NCBI RefSeq assembly: GCF_016587415.1 | Contig: NZ_BNJI01000003.1 | Location: forward strand, 806,001 to 870,000 | From: Ktedonobacter sp. SOSP1-85 | Lineage (GTDB): Bacteria > Chloroflexota > Ktedonobacteria > Ktedonobacterales > Ktedonobacteraceae | Length of the DNA: 64,000 nucleotides | Direction of reading: 5' to 3' | Shown: in pieces, positions 45,330 through 52,209 of the stretch | How the letters are laid out: each line of letters starts with the position of its first letter | How positions within the stretch are numbered: position 1 is the first letter of the stretch | Translations under genes and position numbers: made by a program | Notes under the pieces: model-generated | What the model was told of the DNA's origin: nothing | Databases searched by the model: none | What the model saw: only the letters and a program-made list of their open reading frames with translations

Positions 45330-45562
45330 CTTGTACTACTACTTCTAGCGCATATCGGAGAGCAGGCGCTTGTCAACCTGCTTGGATATGCTAGCTAGCG
45401 AGCGCTTCCTGATTTCGTTAGTACCACGATCAACCCATATAAAAGAATGACTGAACGTTAACGACAAAATACGCCTCGCAAGCTGCCACCCATCCGCCTG
45501 GTTTCACGAGCTTCCCCTGGCATATAATGCAAAGTACACTATGCCAGATGGAGGAGAACACA

Positions 45563-46726
45563 ATGGGTGTGCTTTCAGGAATTCGGGTCGTTGATTTTAC
45601 GCGGGTCGTTGCTGGACCCTACTGCACAATGCTGTTAGGAGATCTGGGGGCCGAGATCATTAAAATTGAGCAGCCGGGGAAGGGCGATGATACACGAAGC
45701 TGGGGACCTCCTTTTGTCGGGGGTGAGAGCGCCTACTTTTTGAGTGTCAACCGCAATAAGAAGAGCGTCTGCCTCGACCTGAACAATGAAGATGACCTGA
45801 AAGTGGTACACCGGCTGGTGGCAGAGAGCGATGTGGTGATTGAGAACTTTCGCTCAGGCGTTATGGAGCGCTTTGGTCTGGGCTATGAGGACTGGCACGA
45901 GCGCCATCCACGCCTGATCTACTGCTCCATCTCTGGTTATGGGCGCAACGGTCCCTATAAAGACCGCGCGGGCTATGATGTAATTGTCTCGGCAATGGGT
46001 GGATTGATGGGGATTACTGGAACGCCGGAGGGTGAACCCGTCAAGACGGGTGTGGCACTCACGGATGTGATCACTGGGCTTAACGCCTTCTCCGCGATTC
46101 AGACAGCACTCTACCACCGGGAGCGCAGTGGGCAGGGGCAGCGCCTCGATGTTTCGCTGCTAAGTGCGGAGCTGGCGGCACTGATCAACGCGGCAAGCAG
46201 TTATCTTATCGCGGGCGAAGTGCCACAGCCCCAGGGCAGCGCGCATGGCTCCATTGTGCCCTACCAGGCTTTTCGCGCCGCCGATGGCTATATCGTGATT
46301 GGCGCGGCCAATGATAAGCTCTTCCAGAAGCTCTGCCTGGCCCTGGCACACCCTGAATGGGCCGCTGACGAGCGCTTTCGCACCAATGCTGAGCGCGTAA
46401 AAAATCGCGAGGTCCTGATATCCTTAGTCGAGGATGCGCTCCAGGCGGAGAGCGTCGCTACCTGGGAACCACTTTTAGCTCAGGCGGGCATCGCTGTTGG
46501 GCCAGTCAACCGCATGGACCAGGTCTTTCAAGATCCCCAGGTTATGCACTCGCAGCAGGTCGTGAGCCTGGCTCACCCCACCGCTGGCGATGTACGCCTG
46601 GTAGGGCCTGCAGTCAACTATAGCCTCACACCTGCTGAAATCACCAGCCCACCACCGCTGCTGGGTGAGCACACCCAGGAGATTATTCAATCCTACTGTG
46701 ATCCTTCACAGCCTGGCGACAATTAA
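45563..46726 (+). CDS. Family III CoA-transferase (CaiB/BaiF)
   Basis: This 387-residue enzyme would move CoA between carboxylic acids. Motifs are LSGIRVVDFTRVVAGPYCTMLLGDLGAEIIKIE at the start, with the catalytic Asp expected in the region ISGYGRNGPYKDRAGYDVIVSAMGGLMGITG (about 145-175), followed by GVALTDVITGL. The substrate (for example carnitine, oxalate or a bile acid) cannot be told, as no acyl-CoA gene is nearby. The ATG at 45563 has GGAGGAG six bases upstream; a longer frame from 45527 has none. Confidence 0.92.
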   Translation: MGVLSGIRVVDFTRVVAGPYCTMLLGDLGAEIIKIEQPGKGDDTRSWGPPFVGGESAYFLSVNRNKKSVCLDLNNEDDLKVVHRLVAESDVVIENFRSGVMERFGLGYEDWHERHPRLIYCSISGYGRNGPYKDRAGYDVIVSAMGGLMGITGTPEGEPVKTGVALTDVITGLNAFSAIQTALYHRERSGQGQRLDVSLLSAELAALINAASSYLIAGEVPQPQGSAHGSIVPYQAFRAADGYIVIGAANDKLFQKLCLALAHPEWAADERFRTNAERVKNREVLISLVEDALQAESVATWEPLLAQAGIAVGPVNRMDQVFQDPQVMHSQQVVSLAHPTAGDVRLVGPAVNYSLTPAEITSPPPLLGEHTQEIIQSYCDPSQPGDN

Positions 46727-46827
46727 ACAATGCCATGTGCATATATCCCTTTTTTCCCTGGTAAGTTACTCTGATACGTAAAAAGCGTCTAGCACATATG
46801 AGACTCTACACAGAGGAGAGAAACCAT

Positions 46828-47079
46828 ATGCCACGCAAGAGGGATGAGCAACAGCCTGCGCTTTTTTCTACCTATCACTATGAGTGGAAGAGCATTCATC
46901 AACTCAAGCTCAAGGACATCCTCGTTATCGCTGACGAGGAAAACAAGGTCAACACTATCAAACACGATGAAGCCAATATGAGCTGGCTTGTCACCTACAC
47001 CAATCTTCGTACAAACGACAAAGGGGAGCAACTCTATTTCGCGCATGACTTCGTCTACGTACGCAAAGCTGACTCATAG
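46828..47079 (+). CDS. Small hypothetical protein
   Basis: The protein has 83 residues: a basic start (MPRKRDEQQ), then IHQLKLKDILVIADEENKVN, SWLVTYTNLRTNDKGEQLYF and AHDFVYVRK. The strand-rich pattern suggests a small beta domain. The ATG at 46828 follows GAGGAGA. No family is recognised, and the neighbours give no clue. Confidence 0.55.
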   Translation: MPRKRDEQQPALFSTYHYEWKSIHQLKLKDILVIADEENKVNTIKHDEANMSWLVTYTNLRTNDKGEQLYFAHDFVYVRKADS

Positions 47080-47349
47080 ATGATACAATATAGTTGCATT
47101 ACGTGTTATTGATCTATACAGAGAAGGATACTCTCACCGTGGTTGATCGCGTTTTTTATAGCTCTTACTCTATTTTGCCCCCACCCGTGGTCCCTTCCCA
47201 CCAGGGCAGGTAACGCGGCGTCGCTCTATAAAACCTTCTTGATAAGCGCATCCTTCTCATAAGGCCTTGCGCCTCTCTCTACACGCCTTCATCCTGCCCT
47301 CACACGCCATTTTTCAACTCCCAATTTGTTTTTGAGGAAGGGATGCTCT
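47080..47349. other. Intergenic region before the DMT permease
   Basis: About 270 bases, pyrimidine-rich on the plus strand at 47160-47330. Short imperfect complementarities (near 47190-47215) do not match a riboswitch class I can recognise. A ribosome site (GAGGAAGGG) precedes the permease. Confidence 0.35.
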
Positions 47350-48240
47350 ATGCTTTCGCGCAATTCTTTTCGCCGCGACTTCTGGTTTATTCTCAGCGCT
47401 TCTATTGCCTGGGGGACGGTCGGAGTCGCCAATCAGGCGATCTATGCTCATACAGTCACTAATGCACTTTCACTCGCTTTTTTTCGCCTGGCTATCGCTA
47501 CGCCACTCTTTCTCGTTGCCTGTAGCAAGCTACTAGGGCGGCGCCTCTGGCAGATTAAACCGCGTGACCTGCTGATCATGATCCTGATGGGAGGTACGCA
47601 GGCGCTGTACCAGGTGAGCTATAGCGCGGCTATCGCCTATACAGGCGTGACCATTTCTACATTGATCGCGCTCTGTGTGGCCCCAGTCATCGTTGCCCTC
47701 TGCTCGACCTTCTTGATGCGCGAACACCTGACGCGCTCCACGCTGCTGGCGTTGGGCCTGGCCCTTGGCGGAACAGTGCTTCTAGTGGCGGCACGCTCCC
47801 ATCCACAGCAGGCAAGCGTGTCTTTATTGGGGATCGGGTTGGCCTTGCTGGCTGCCGCTGGTTACGCTTTCTTTATCCTGCTGGGACGCCTCTTTAGCAC
47901 TGGTTATCACTCGGTCCAGATTAACTTTGTGGCCTTCGGGACCGGCGCGCTTCTGCTGCTACTCTTTACCACCTCGACGCCGCTGGTGACTACCTATCCG
48001 CTCAATGACTGGCTCCTGCTGCTCTACCTGGGATGCGTCCCTACCGCCCTGGCTTATGCTCTCTTCCAGGCTGGCATGCGCTCGATCTCCGCGACGATGG
48101 CGAGCATCATTACGCTCTGCGAGGCACTGACCGCCGCGCTTCTGGCCTGGCTCATCTTTCGCGAAGAGTTAGGCGTCTTTGGTATCCTGGGCGCGTTGCT
48201 GCTCGTTGGCTCGATGCTTATTCTTATCTATCGAAAATAG
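47350..48240 (+). CDS. EamA/DMT-family transporter
   Basis: This 296-residue membrane protein has ten helices arranged as two EamA repeats. The first starts WFILSASIAWGTVGVANQAIYAH and has YQVSYSAAIAYTGVTISTLIALCVAPVIVAL; the second ends AYALFQAGMRSISATMASIITLCEALTAALLAWLIFREEL. It is likely an exporter of metabolites such as amino acids. The ATG at 47350 follows GGAAGGGATG; an upstream ATG at 47326 has none. Confidence 0.9.
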   Translation: MLSRNSFRRDFWFILSASIAWGTVGVANQAIYAHTVTNALSLAFFRLAIATPLFLVACSKLLGRRLWQIKPRDLLIMILMGGTQALYQVSYSAAIAYTGVTISTLIALCVAPVIVALCSTFLMREHLTRSTLLALGLALGGTVLLVAARSHPQQASVSLLGIGLALLAAAGYAFFILLGRLFSTGYHSVQINFVAFGTGALLLLLFTTSTPLVTTYPLNDWLLLLYLGCVPTALAYALFQAGMRSISATMASIITLCEALTAALLAWLIFREELGVFGILGALLLVGSMLILIYRK

Positions 48241-48242
48241 TC

Positions 48243-48272
48243 TTGACAGGTAGGAAATATCCTACATATAAT
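48243..48272 (+). promoter_or_regulatory. Promoter of the ArsR-AHSA1 operon
   Basis: TTGACA (48243-48248) and a perfect TATAAT (48267-48272), 18-base spacer. The spacer is almost entirely an operator palindrome. Confidence 0.8.
48250..48265. promoter_or_regulatory. ArsR operator 1 (GTAGGAAATATCCTAC)
   Basis: A perfect 16-bp palindrome filling the -35/-10 spacer. An identical copy lies 40 bases downstream. Confidence 0.8.
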
Positions 48273-48287
48273 ATGACTGGGTCATAT

Positions 48288-48307
48288 GCGTAGGAAATAT
48301 CCTACGC
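48288..48307. promoter_or_regulatory. ArsR operator 2 (GCGTAGGAAATATCCTACGC)
   Basis: The same 16-bp palindrome extended to 20 bp, located after the transcription start. The exact 40-base separation would allow two dimers on one helix face. Confidence 0.8.
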
Positions 48308-48338
48308 ATCATCCAGGGCACAAAGAAGGATACAATGC

Positions 48339-48665
48339 ATGCTTGATTCTATCGACATGGTCTTCGCTGCTCTAGCCAACCAGACGCGGCGGGAGCTGCT
48401 GCGCCTGCTGCGTGATGAGGGACCCCAACCCGTTCAGCAACTGGCGGACCACTTTGCTATGCAGCGGCCAAGCATCTCGGAGCATTTAAAAGTATTACGA
48501 GATGTAGGACTGGTTAGCGAGCATAAACAGGGGCGGCAGCGCTACTACTCTCTACAGGGGGCGCCACTTCAAGAAATTCAGGAGTGGCTGTTGCCCTATG
48601 AGCGGTTCTGGAAAGAGCGCATCGCCAGTTTAGAGCAACTACTTGCGGAGGAAAACCATGACTGA
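48339..48665 (+). CDS. ArsR-family repressor
   Basis: This 108-residue winged-helix regulator begins DSIDMVFAALANQTRRELLRLL and has recognition helix RPSISEHLKVLRDVGLVSEHKQGRQRYYSL. It lacks the Cys ligands of metal sensors and belongs to the group paired with SRPBCC/AHSA1 genes. Its stop overlaps the next start (ATGA). Two identical palindromes in its promoter indicate autoregulation. Confidence 0.92.
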   Translation: MLDSIDMVFAALANQTRRELLRLLRDEGPQPVQQLADHFAMQRPSISEHLKVLRDVGLVSEHKQGRQRYYSLQGAPLQEIQEWLLPYERFWKERIASLEQLLAEENHD

Positions 48666-49101
48666 GACTCTTACTATTTATTGCGACCAATTTCTCTCCT
48701 ACACACCAGCCCAGGTCTGGAAGGCGCTCACCACGCCAGAACTAATTGCACGCTGGCTGATGCCTAACGACTTCCAGTTGCAGATAGGCCACCATTTTAC
48801 TTTTCAAAACGTACCCATTCCTAACGTGAAGTTCGGTGGCACGGTATACTGTGAGGTTCTAGGGTTCGAGCCTGAGCATTGGCTAAGCTTCAGCTGGATT
48901 GATCGAGGTGAGGAGAATGGGCTAAACTCAATCGTAACCTGGCGCCTCGAACCAGAAGGCGAGGGGACACATCTTTATCTGGAACACGCTGGATTTGATC
49001 CCAACCATCCACTCCAGCATTTGGGCTACCAGATGATGAGCAAAGGCTGGAGCCGCCTCCCCCAGCGCATTGCCGATATACTGGCTGAAGAAGAAAAGTA
49101 A
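48658..49101 (+). CDS. SRPBCC/AHSA1-family protein
   Basis: This 147-residue lipid/ligand-binding START-like protein (activator of Hsp90 ATPase homologue 1-like) has the N-terminal YTPAQVWKALTTPELIARWLMP and C-terminal LYLEHAGF...GYQMMSKGWSRLPQRIADIL typical of the family. It is translationally coupled to the ArsR gene. The ATG at 48658 has GGAGG before it. The ligand is unknown. Confidence 0.9.
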   Translation: MTETLTIYCDQFLSYTPAQVWKALTTPELIARWLMPNDFQLQIGHHFTFQNVPIPNVKFGGTVYCEVLGFEPEHWLSFSWIDRGEENGLNSIVTWRLEPEGEGTHLYLEHAGFDPNHPLQHLGYQMMSKGWSRLPQRIADILAEEEK

Positions 49102-49126
49102 ACGAAATTACTTGGTTAAAAAATTG

Positions 49127-49152
49127 CGGCTATTCATCGCGATGAATAGCCG
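49127..49152. terminator. 26-bp perfect palindrome CGGCTATTCATCG...
   Basis: It pairs over 13 bp with no loop, 26 bases after the AHSA1 stop. Its left half holds the stop codon and its right half the last codons of the convergent RF-like gene, so it serves as a terminator while also coding. Confidence 0.75.
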
Positions 49153-49486
49153 TCGTTCTGCGTCGTTTAGTCAGCGAGGTATGGCGTTTGGACTGGAGCC
49201 GTCGTTCACGGCTTGCCATGCCAGGCCTTGTTGGTACACGTGGAGCATCGACATGCTGGAGTCGTTCCAGACGTGCCGCCATCCGTTCAAAAGCCATTTC
49301 GCGGTTGGCGTATTGCGAGCGCCGCTCGGTCGCGGTCACCACCTGGCCACTGGGACGATGGATCAGACGTACACCGCTCTCAACCTTGTTGCGATGCTGC
49401 CCCCCAGGTCCACCAGCAATAAAAAACTCGATCGTACAATCGCGCTCCAGCGAGTCACGATCAATTGGATACCATTGCGTAGTCAT
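49130..49486 (-). CDS. Class I release-factor-domain peptidyl-tRNA hydrolase (ArfB-like)
   Basis: This 118-residue protein carries GGPGGQHRNKVESGVRL (about 26-42), the universal GGQ peptidyl-tRNA hydrolysis motif, without codon-recognition domains. The C-terminal tail is strongly basic (RERRLQSKRHTSLTKRRRTTA), as in ArfB/YaeJ, whose tail enters the empty mRNA channel of stalled ribosomes. It could rescue stalled ribosomes, or be an RF-H type repair factor. The ATG at 49486 follows GGGGGTG. Confidence 0.85.
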   Translation of the reverse strand: MTTQWYPIDRDSLERDCTIEFFIAGGPGGQHRNKVESGVRLIHRPSGQVVTATERRSQYANREMAFERMAARLERLQHVDAPRVPTRPGMASRERRLQSKRHTSLTKRRRTTAIHRDE

Positions 49487-49558
49487 CACCCCCTTGCGCT
49501 TGCTCTAGCTTACCACATAGACGCAAGAGGATGGGGCATGCACTACTGACGTACGCGC

Positions 49559-50680
49559 CTACTCCTCCTCGGGAGCACCCTGAGGTGGCAGCAGGACAAA
49601 GCTTAGCAGGAGGCCAACGAAGCCTGCGATCACAGGCGCTCCTGCCCAGAAGGGCGCGGACCACTGAATGCCGCTCTCGTACGTGATTGGTCCCACAATA
49701 GAGAGGTCAATGAAGTACAGGATATAGAGCATCAATGGCACCAGGAAAGCAAACAAACGCACGCGCTCCGGCTGGTCCGATGATAGCTGCAAGAAGCGAT
49801 AGACAAGATCTGCCGCGAGTCCACCCAGAAGCGCCGTGGGAACAGCGATCAGTGCCGCACGAGGATGAAAAGCCAGCATCAGCACGCCGTTTAAGCCGAG
49901 CATGAAGGCGAAGGTGCCAAAGGGCAGCCGCCAGCGGCGCATAATCAAGAGCACACAGCCCATCATAATAGCAGTATTCAGCAGGATAGCGGTAATGCCA
50001 TCTGTGGCTGAACGCGTAACAGTAAGCAGTGGCCAGGGTGAGATCAATGGTGAGGCATAAGAAGTAAAAAAGGTTAAAAGCGAGAAGGTAAAGGTCAGGG
50101 AGAAAATGACGGGTCCCAGTTGGCGCCAGGAAGGGGCAGCCCCAGAGCGACGCCAGGCGGCACGCAATGGACCTGTCAAGGCGAGAGCAATGCCCAGCGC
50201 CAGGCCCAGGTGTGTTGGGCTAAGCAGAGCCTCGGTGCTGCGCTCAATCCCCAGAAAAATGTGCCAGGTCATATCGCCAATACCGCAAATGCCAAAAACC
50301 ACCAGGCCCAGCAGCGTAAGATCATACCCCTTTGGAATGGCGCGCAGCCAGTTCTGATCTTTCAGGGCAGTACTCAGCAGCGATCCGAAGGATGTGCTCT
50401 GGCCGCTTGTAAGGGCTGACTGGCGTACGTTGAGAAATACCTGAGCGAGCAGAGTAAAAGCCACCGCCAGGTATCCCGAATAGAAAACAGCATGCCAGGG
50501 GGTAAAGAAGGTCTCTAGCTGTGGAATATTGCTGTGCGCCCACCCATCGATAAAGAGACCACCCAGCCACCAGACGGAGACAATGACCATAATCCAATCA
50601 AAACGGAGGGAGCTCGCAGTTCGCACTACTATCCCGCTTGCTTCCTGAGAAAACCCTAGGCTATCAGATTTGCTCGCCAT
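49559..50680 (-). CDS. Multi-pass membrane protein, unknown family
   Basis: The protein is about 373 residues with about nine to ten helices. Notable segments are FDWIMVIVSVWWLGGLFIDGWAHSN, TPWHAVFYSGYLAVAFTLLAQV and GIGDMTWHIFLGIERSTEALLSPTHLGLALG, with conserved-looking Trp/His residues inside helices. That might suggest haem or metal binding, but I do not recognise a family. The ATG at 50680 follows GGAAGGAATCC. It stands alone. Confidence 0.65.
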   Translation of the reverse strand: MASKSDSLGFSQEASGIVVRTASSLRFDWIMVIVSVWWLGGLFIDGWAHSNIPQLETFFTPWHAVFYSGYLAVAFTLLAQVFLNVRQSALTSGQSTSFGSLLSTALKDQNWLRAIPKGYDLTLLGLVVFGICGIGDMTWHIFLGIERSTEALLSPTHLGLALGIALALTGPLRAAWRRSGAAPSWRQLGPVIFSLTFTFSLLTFFTSYASPLISPWPLLTVTRSATDGITAILLNTAIMMGCVLLIMRRWRLPFGTFAFMLGLNGVLMLAFHPRAALIAVPTALLGGLAADLVYRFLQLSSDQPERVRLFAFLVPLMLYILYFIDLSIVGPITYESGIQWSAPFWAGAPVIAGFVGLLLSFVLLPPQGAPEEE

Positions 50681-50866
50681 GGTAGGATTCCTTCCTTGTG
50701 ATGTTCCCATGCATCTAGGTATGATACCTTCATTTATACGACGAACTATACACCAGAGTTAGAGAAAAGTCTATTCAACCTCAAGGAAGGACGGGCAGTT
50801 CCCCTGGTGTGGAGGTGTAGAGGGCGCAGGTGCTAGAAAACACTGAGAAAATTATGAGCATATATA

Positions 50867-50906
50867 AAAGCGGAGAGATGAGGTATGCTCCTCATCTCTC
50901 CGCTTT
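50867..50906 (-). terminator. 17-bp hairpin ending the gene at 50937
   Basis: Arms 50867-50883 and 50890-50906 are perfect with a six-base loop. On the minus strand it is followed by CTTTTATATA, a reasonable U tract. It lies 30 bases after the stop. Confidence 0.82.
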
Positions 50907-50936
50907 ATTGATAGAACTGCTTTTGTTATTGTAACA

Positions 50937-51395
50937 CTAGGCTGATAGCTTCAGCCGTAGCTCAGCAGCGGCCTCGCGCTTGCTCACATAGACCTTATTG
51001 CCACAGTAGATGTTGCGCTGCTTGAACTCCTGAGGAGTTTCACGCTCATAGCGCTCGCGCACGCGTGGGTTGCGCTCGGCGGCTGGGGAGAAGAACCAGG
51101 CGTCTGCGAGAGGAGCATAGGCGGCATCATGCACCCAGGCGGGACAGGGAAGCTCATATTTCGCGCACAGATACTCCACCGAGGCCGCACAAAAGACCGC
51201 CCAGCGCTGCAACTCGGGCGCCAGGCTAGCCGATACCTCGATAGAATCTTTGACCAGCTCCTCGCGGCGGTCCGCGAAATTATCAAAGAAGTCGTTCATA
51301 AAGTCGCCTAGCGGGACCCACGGTGTTTTGTCGGTATCCTCACAGATCTGCCGAAAGGCGACAGCCATGGTCTGTAGCTGTGTGCATGTTTGCAT
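50937..51395 (-). CDS. Hypothetical protein, possible partner of the DUF6036 nucleotidyltransferase
   Basis: This 152-residue, mostly helical protein has PCPAWVHDAAYAPLADAWFFSP (about 85-106) and TPQEFKQRNIYCGNKVYVSKRE near the end. The arrangement PAW...W.F...P..FK.RNI resembles small proteins that often accompany DUF6036 nucleotidyltransferases, some with an added helix-turn-helix; this recollection is uncertain. The gene lies downstream of such an enzyme on the same strand, separated by two large palindromes. It may be the partner half of a toxin-antitoxin-like pair. Confidence 0.5.
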   Translation of the reverse strand: MQTCTQLQTMAVAFRQICEDTDKTPWVPLGDFMNDFFDNFADRREELVKDSIEVSASLAPELQRWAVFCAASVEYLCAKYELPCPAWVHDAAYAPLADAWFFSPAAERNPRVRERYERETPQEFKQRNIYCGNKVYVSKREAAAELRLKLSA

Positions 51396-51460
51396 GATAC
51401 TATCCTCTTCTGCTTTCAGCCTTTTTCGCTGTCAACCAAATTATAACATGAAGAAGGAAG

Positions 51461-51527
51461 AAACAAGAAGAGGTAGGAGGAGAATCTCAGCAAATTGCTA
51501 AGATTCTCCTCCTACCTCTTCTTGTTT
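51461..51527. repeat. 33-bp inverted repeat with one mismatch
   Basis: Arms 51461-51493 and 51495-51527 pair around one central base with a single mismatch (51488/51500). The stem is almost purely purine on one arm. It lies in the promoter region of the gene at 50937 and after the nucleotidyltransferase gene. Confidence 0.85.
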
Positions 51528-51559
51528 GCGCTTTCGCACCTGCGGTGCTCGGGGATTGA

Positions 51560-51621
51560 TAAGTGTGTGATGTGTATTTTTTGAACGCGTATGCGTTCAA
51601 AAAATACACATCACACACTTA
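51560..51621. repeat. 29-bp perfect inverted repeat overlapping a stop codon
   Basis: Arms 51560-51588 and 51593-51621 are perfect, loop GTAT. The stop codon of the nucleotidyltransferase gene (51619-51621) forms the end of one arm. The left flank (51534-51553, CGCACCTGCGGTGCTCGGGG) is a variant of the constant flank seen at 32744 and 54019. Confidence 0.85.
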
Positions 51622-52176
51622 CTCAAAAAATAACTCGTCGAGGGTGTCTTCGAGGAAGTATTCTTCTTGCCAGCGCTTGGCGATGAAGGTATCTACGAGA
51701 GTCTGAGCTTCATCGCGCGTGCGGACACCGAGTTGTTGGGAGAGCGCTTCGACGTCGCTGCGGTCCTTCTCGCGGAAAGAGATCAGCTTCAGGGCGAGGA
51801 TGCAGGCTTTGGAGGGGAGATAGACCGAGAGCTTGCCAAAGGTTTTCCAGTGGCGGGCCTGAGGTTCAGGGGCGAAACCGCGCACAAAGAGGGCCGCGTC
51901 ATCGTTGAGCCAGTGCTGCTTGATCTTCAAACGGCGGGCGACCGCGCGCACCGCCGTTTGAAAGAGCCTGGTCTCTTTGGTGGCCGTATCCCGATTCGTG
52001 GTATCGGGCAGGTCCATCAAGACGACGTCGATATCCTGGGTCGACTCGCGGTTGCCGACCATCATAAGCATATAGACGCCGCCCACGATCATAATACGCA
52101 CCGGCTCCTGAAAGCCGCGCCGCTCTAGCTCATCTCCCAACTCCTGGAGATAGAGCTCGACTTCTTGACGCTCCAT
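51619..52176 (-). CDS. DUF6036-type nucleotidyltransferase
   Basis: This 185-residue protein has the minimal nucleotidyltransferase fold: IMIVGGVYMLMMVGNRESTQDIDVVLMD (about 29-56) contains the GG...(T/S)xDxD signature with DID metal ligands; the helical second half includes ILALKLISFREKDRSDVEAL. The fold is shared with AbiEii-like toxins and with antitoxin nucleotidyltransferases. The start follows the MurJ stop by 33 bases on the same strand. Its target is unknown. Confidence 0.8.
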   Translation of the reverse strand: MERQEVELYLQELGDELERRGFQEPVRIMIVGGVYMLMMVGNRESTQDIDVVLMDLPDTTNRDTATKETRLFQTAVRAVARRLKIKQHWLNDDAALFVRGFAPEPQARHWKTFGKLSVYLPSKACILALKLISFREKDRSDVEALSQQLGVRTRDEAQTLVDTFIAKRWQEEYFLEDTLDELFFE

Positions 52177-52209
52177 GCCTTAGCTCAATCCTTGTTTTCA
52201 CTCTGATTG

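Larger units (their letters stand above)
44964..45562. other. About 600-base region upstream of the CoA-transferase
   Basis: It contains the Eis-like promoter region, a possible small gene (45039-45188, minus strand) and a hairpin (45304-45329). Bases 45390-45560 form the CoA-transferase leader. Nothing else is recognisable. Confidence 0.4.

Noticed and set aside
47080..47340. A riboswitch before the DMT permease
   Set aside because: Only short imperfect pairings are present and no conserved core of a known class could be recognised.
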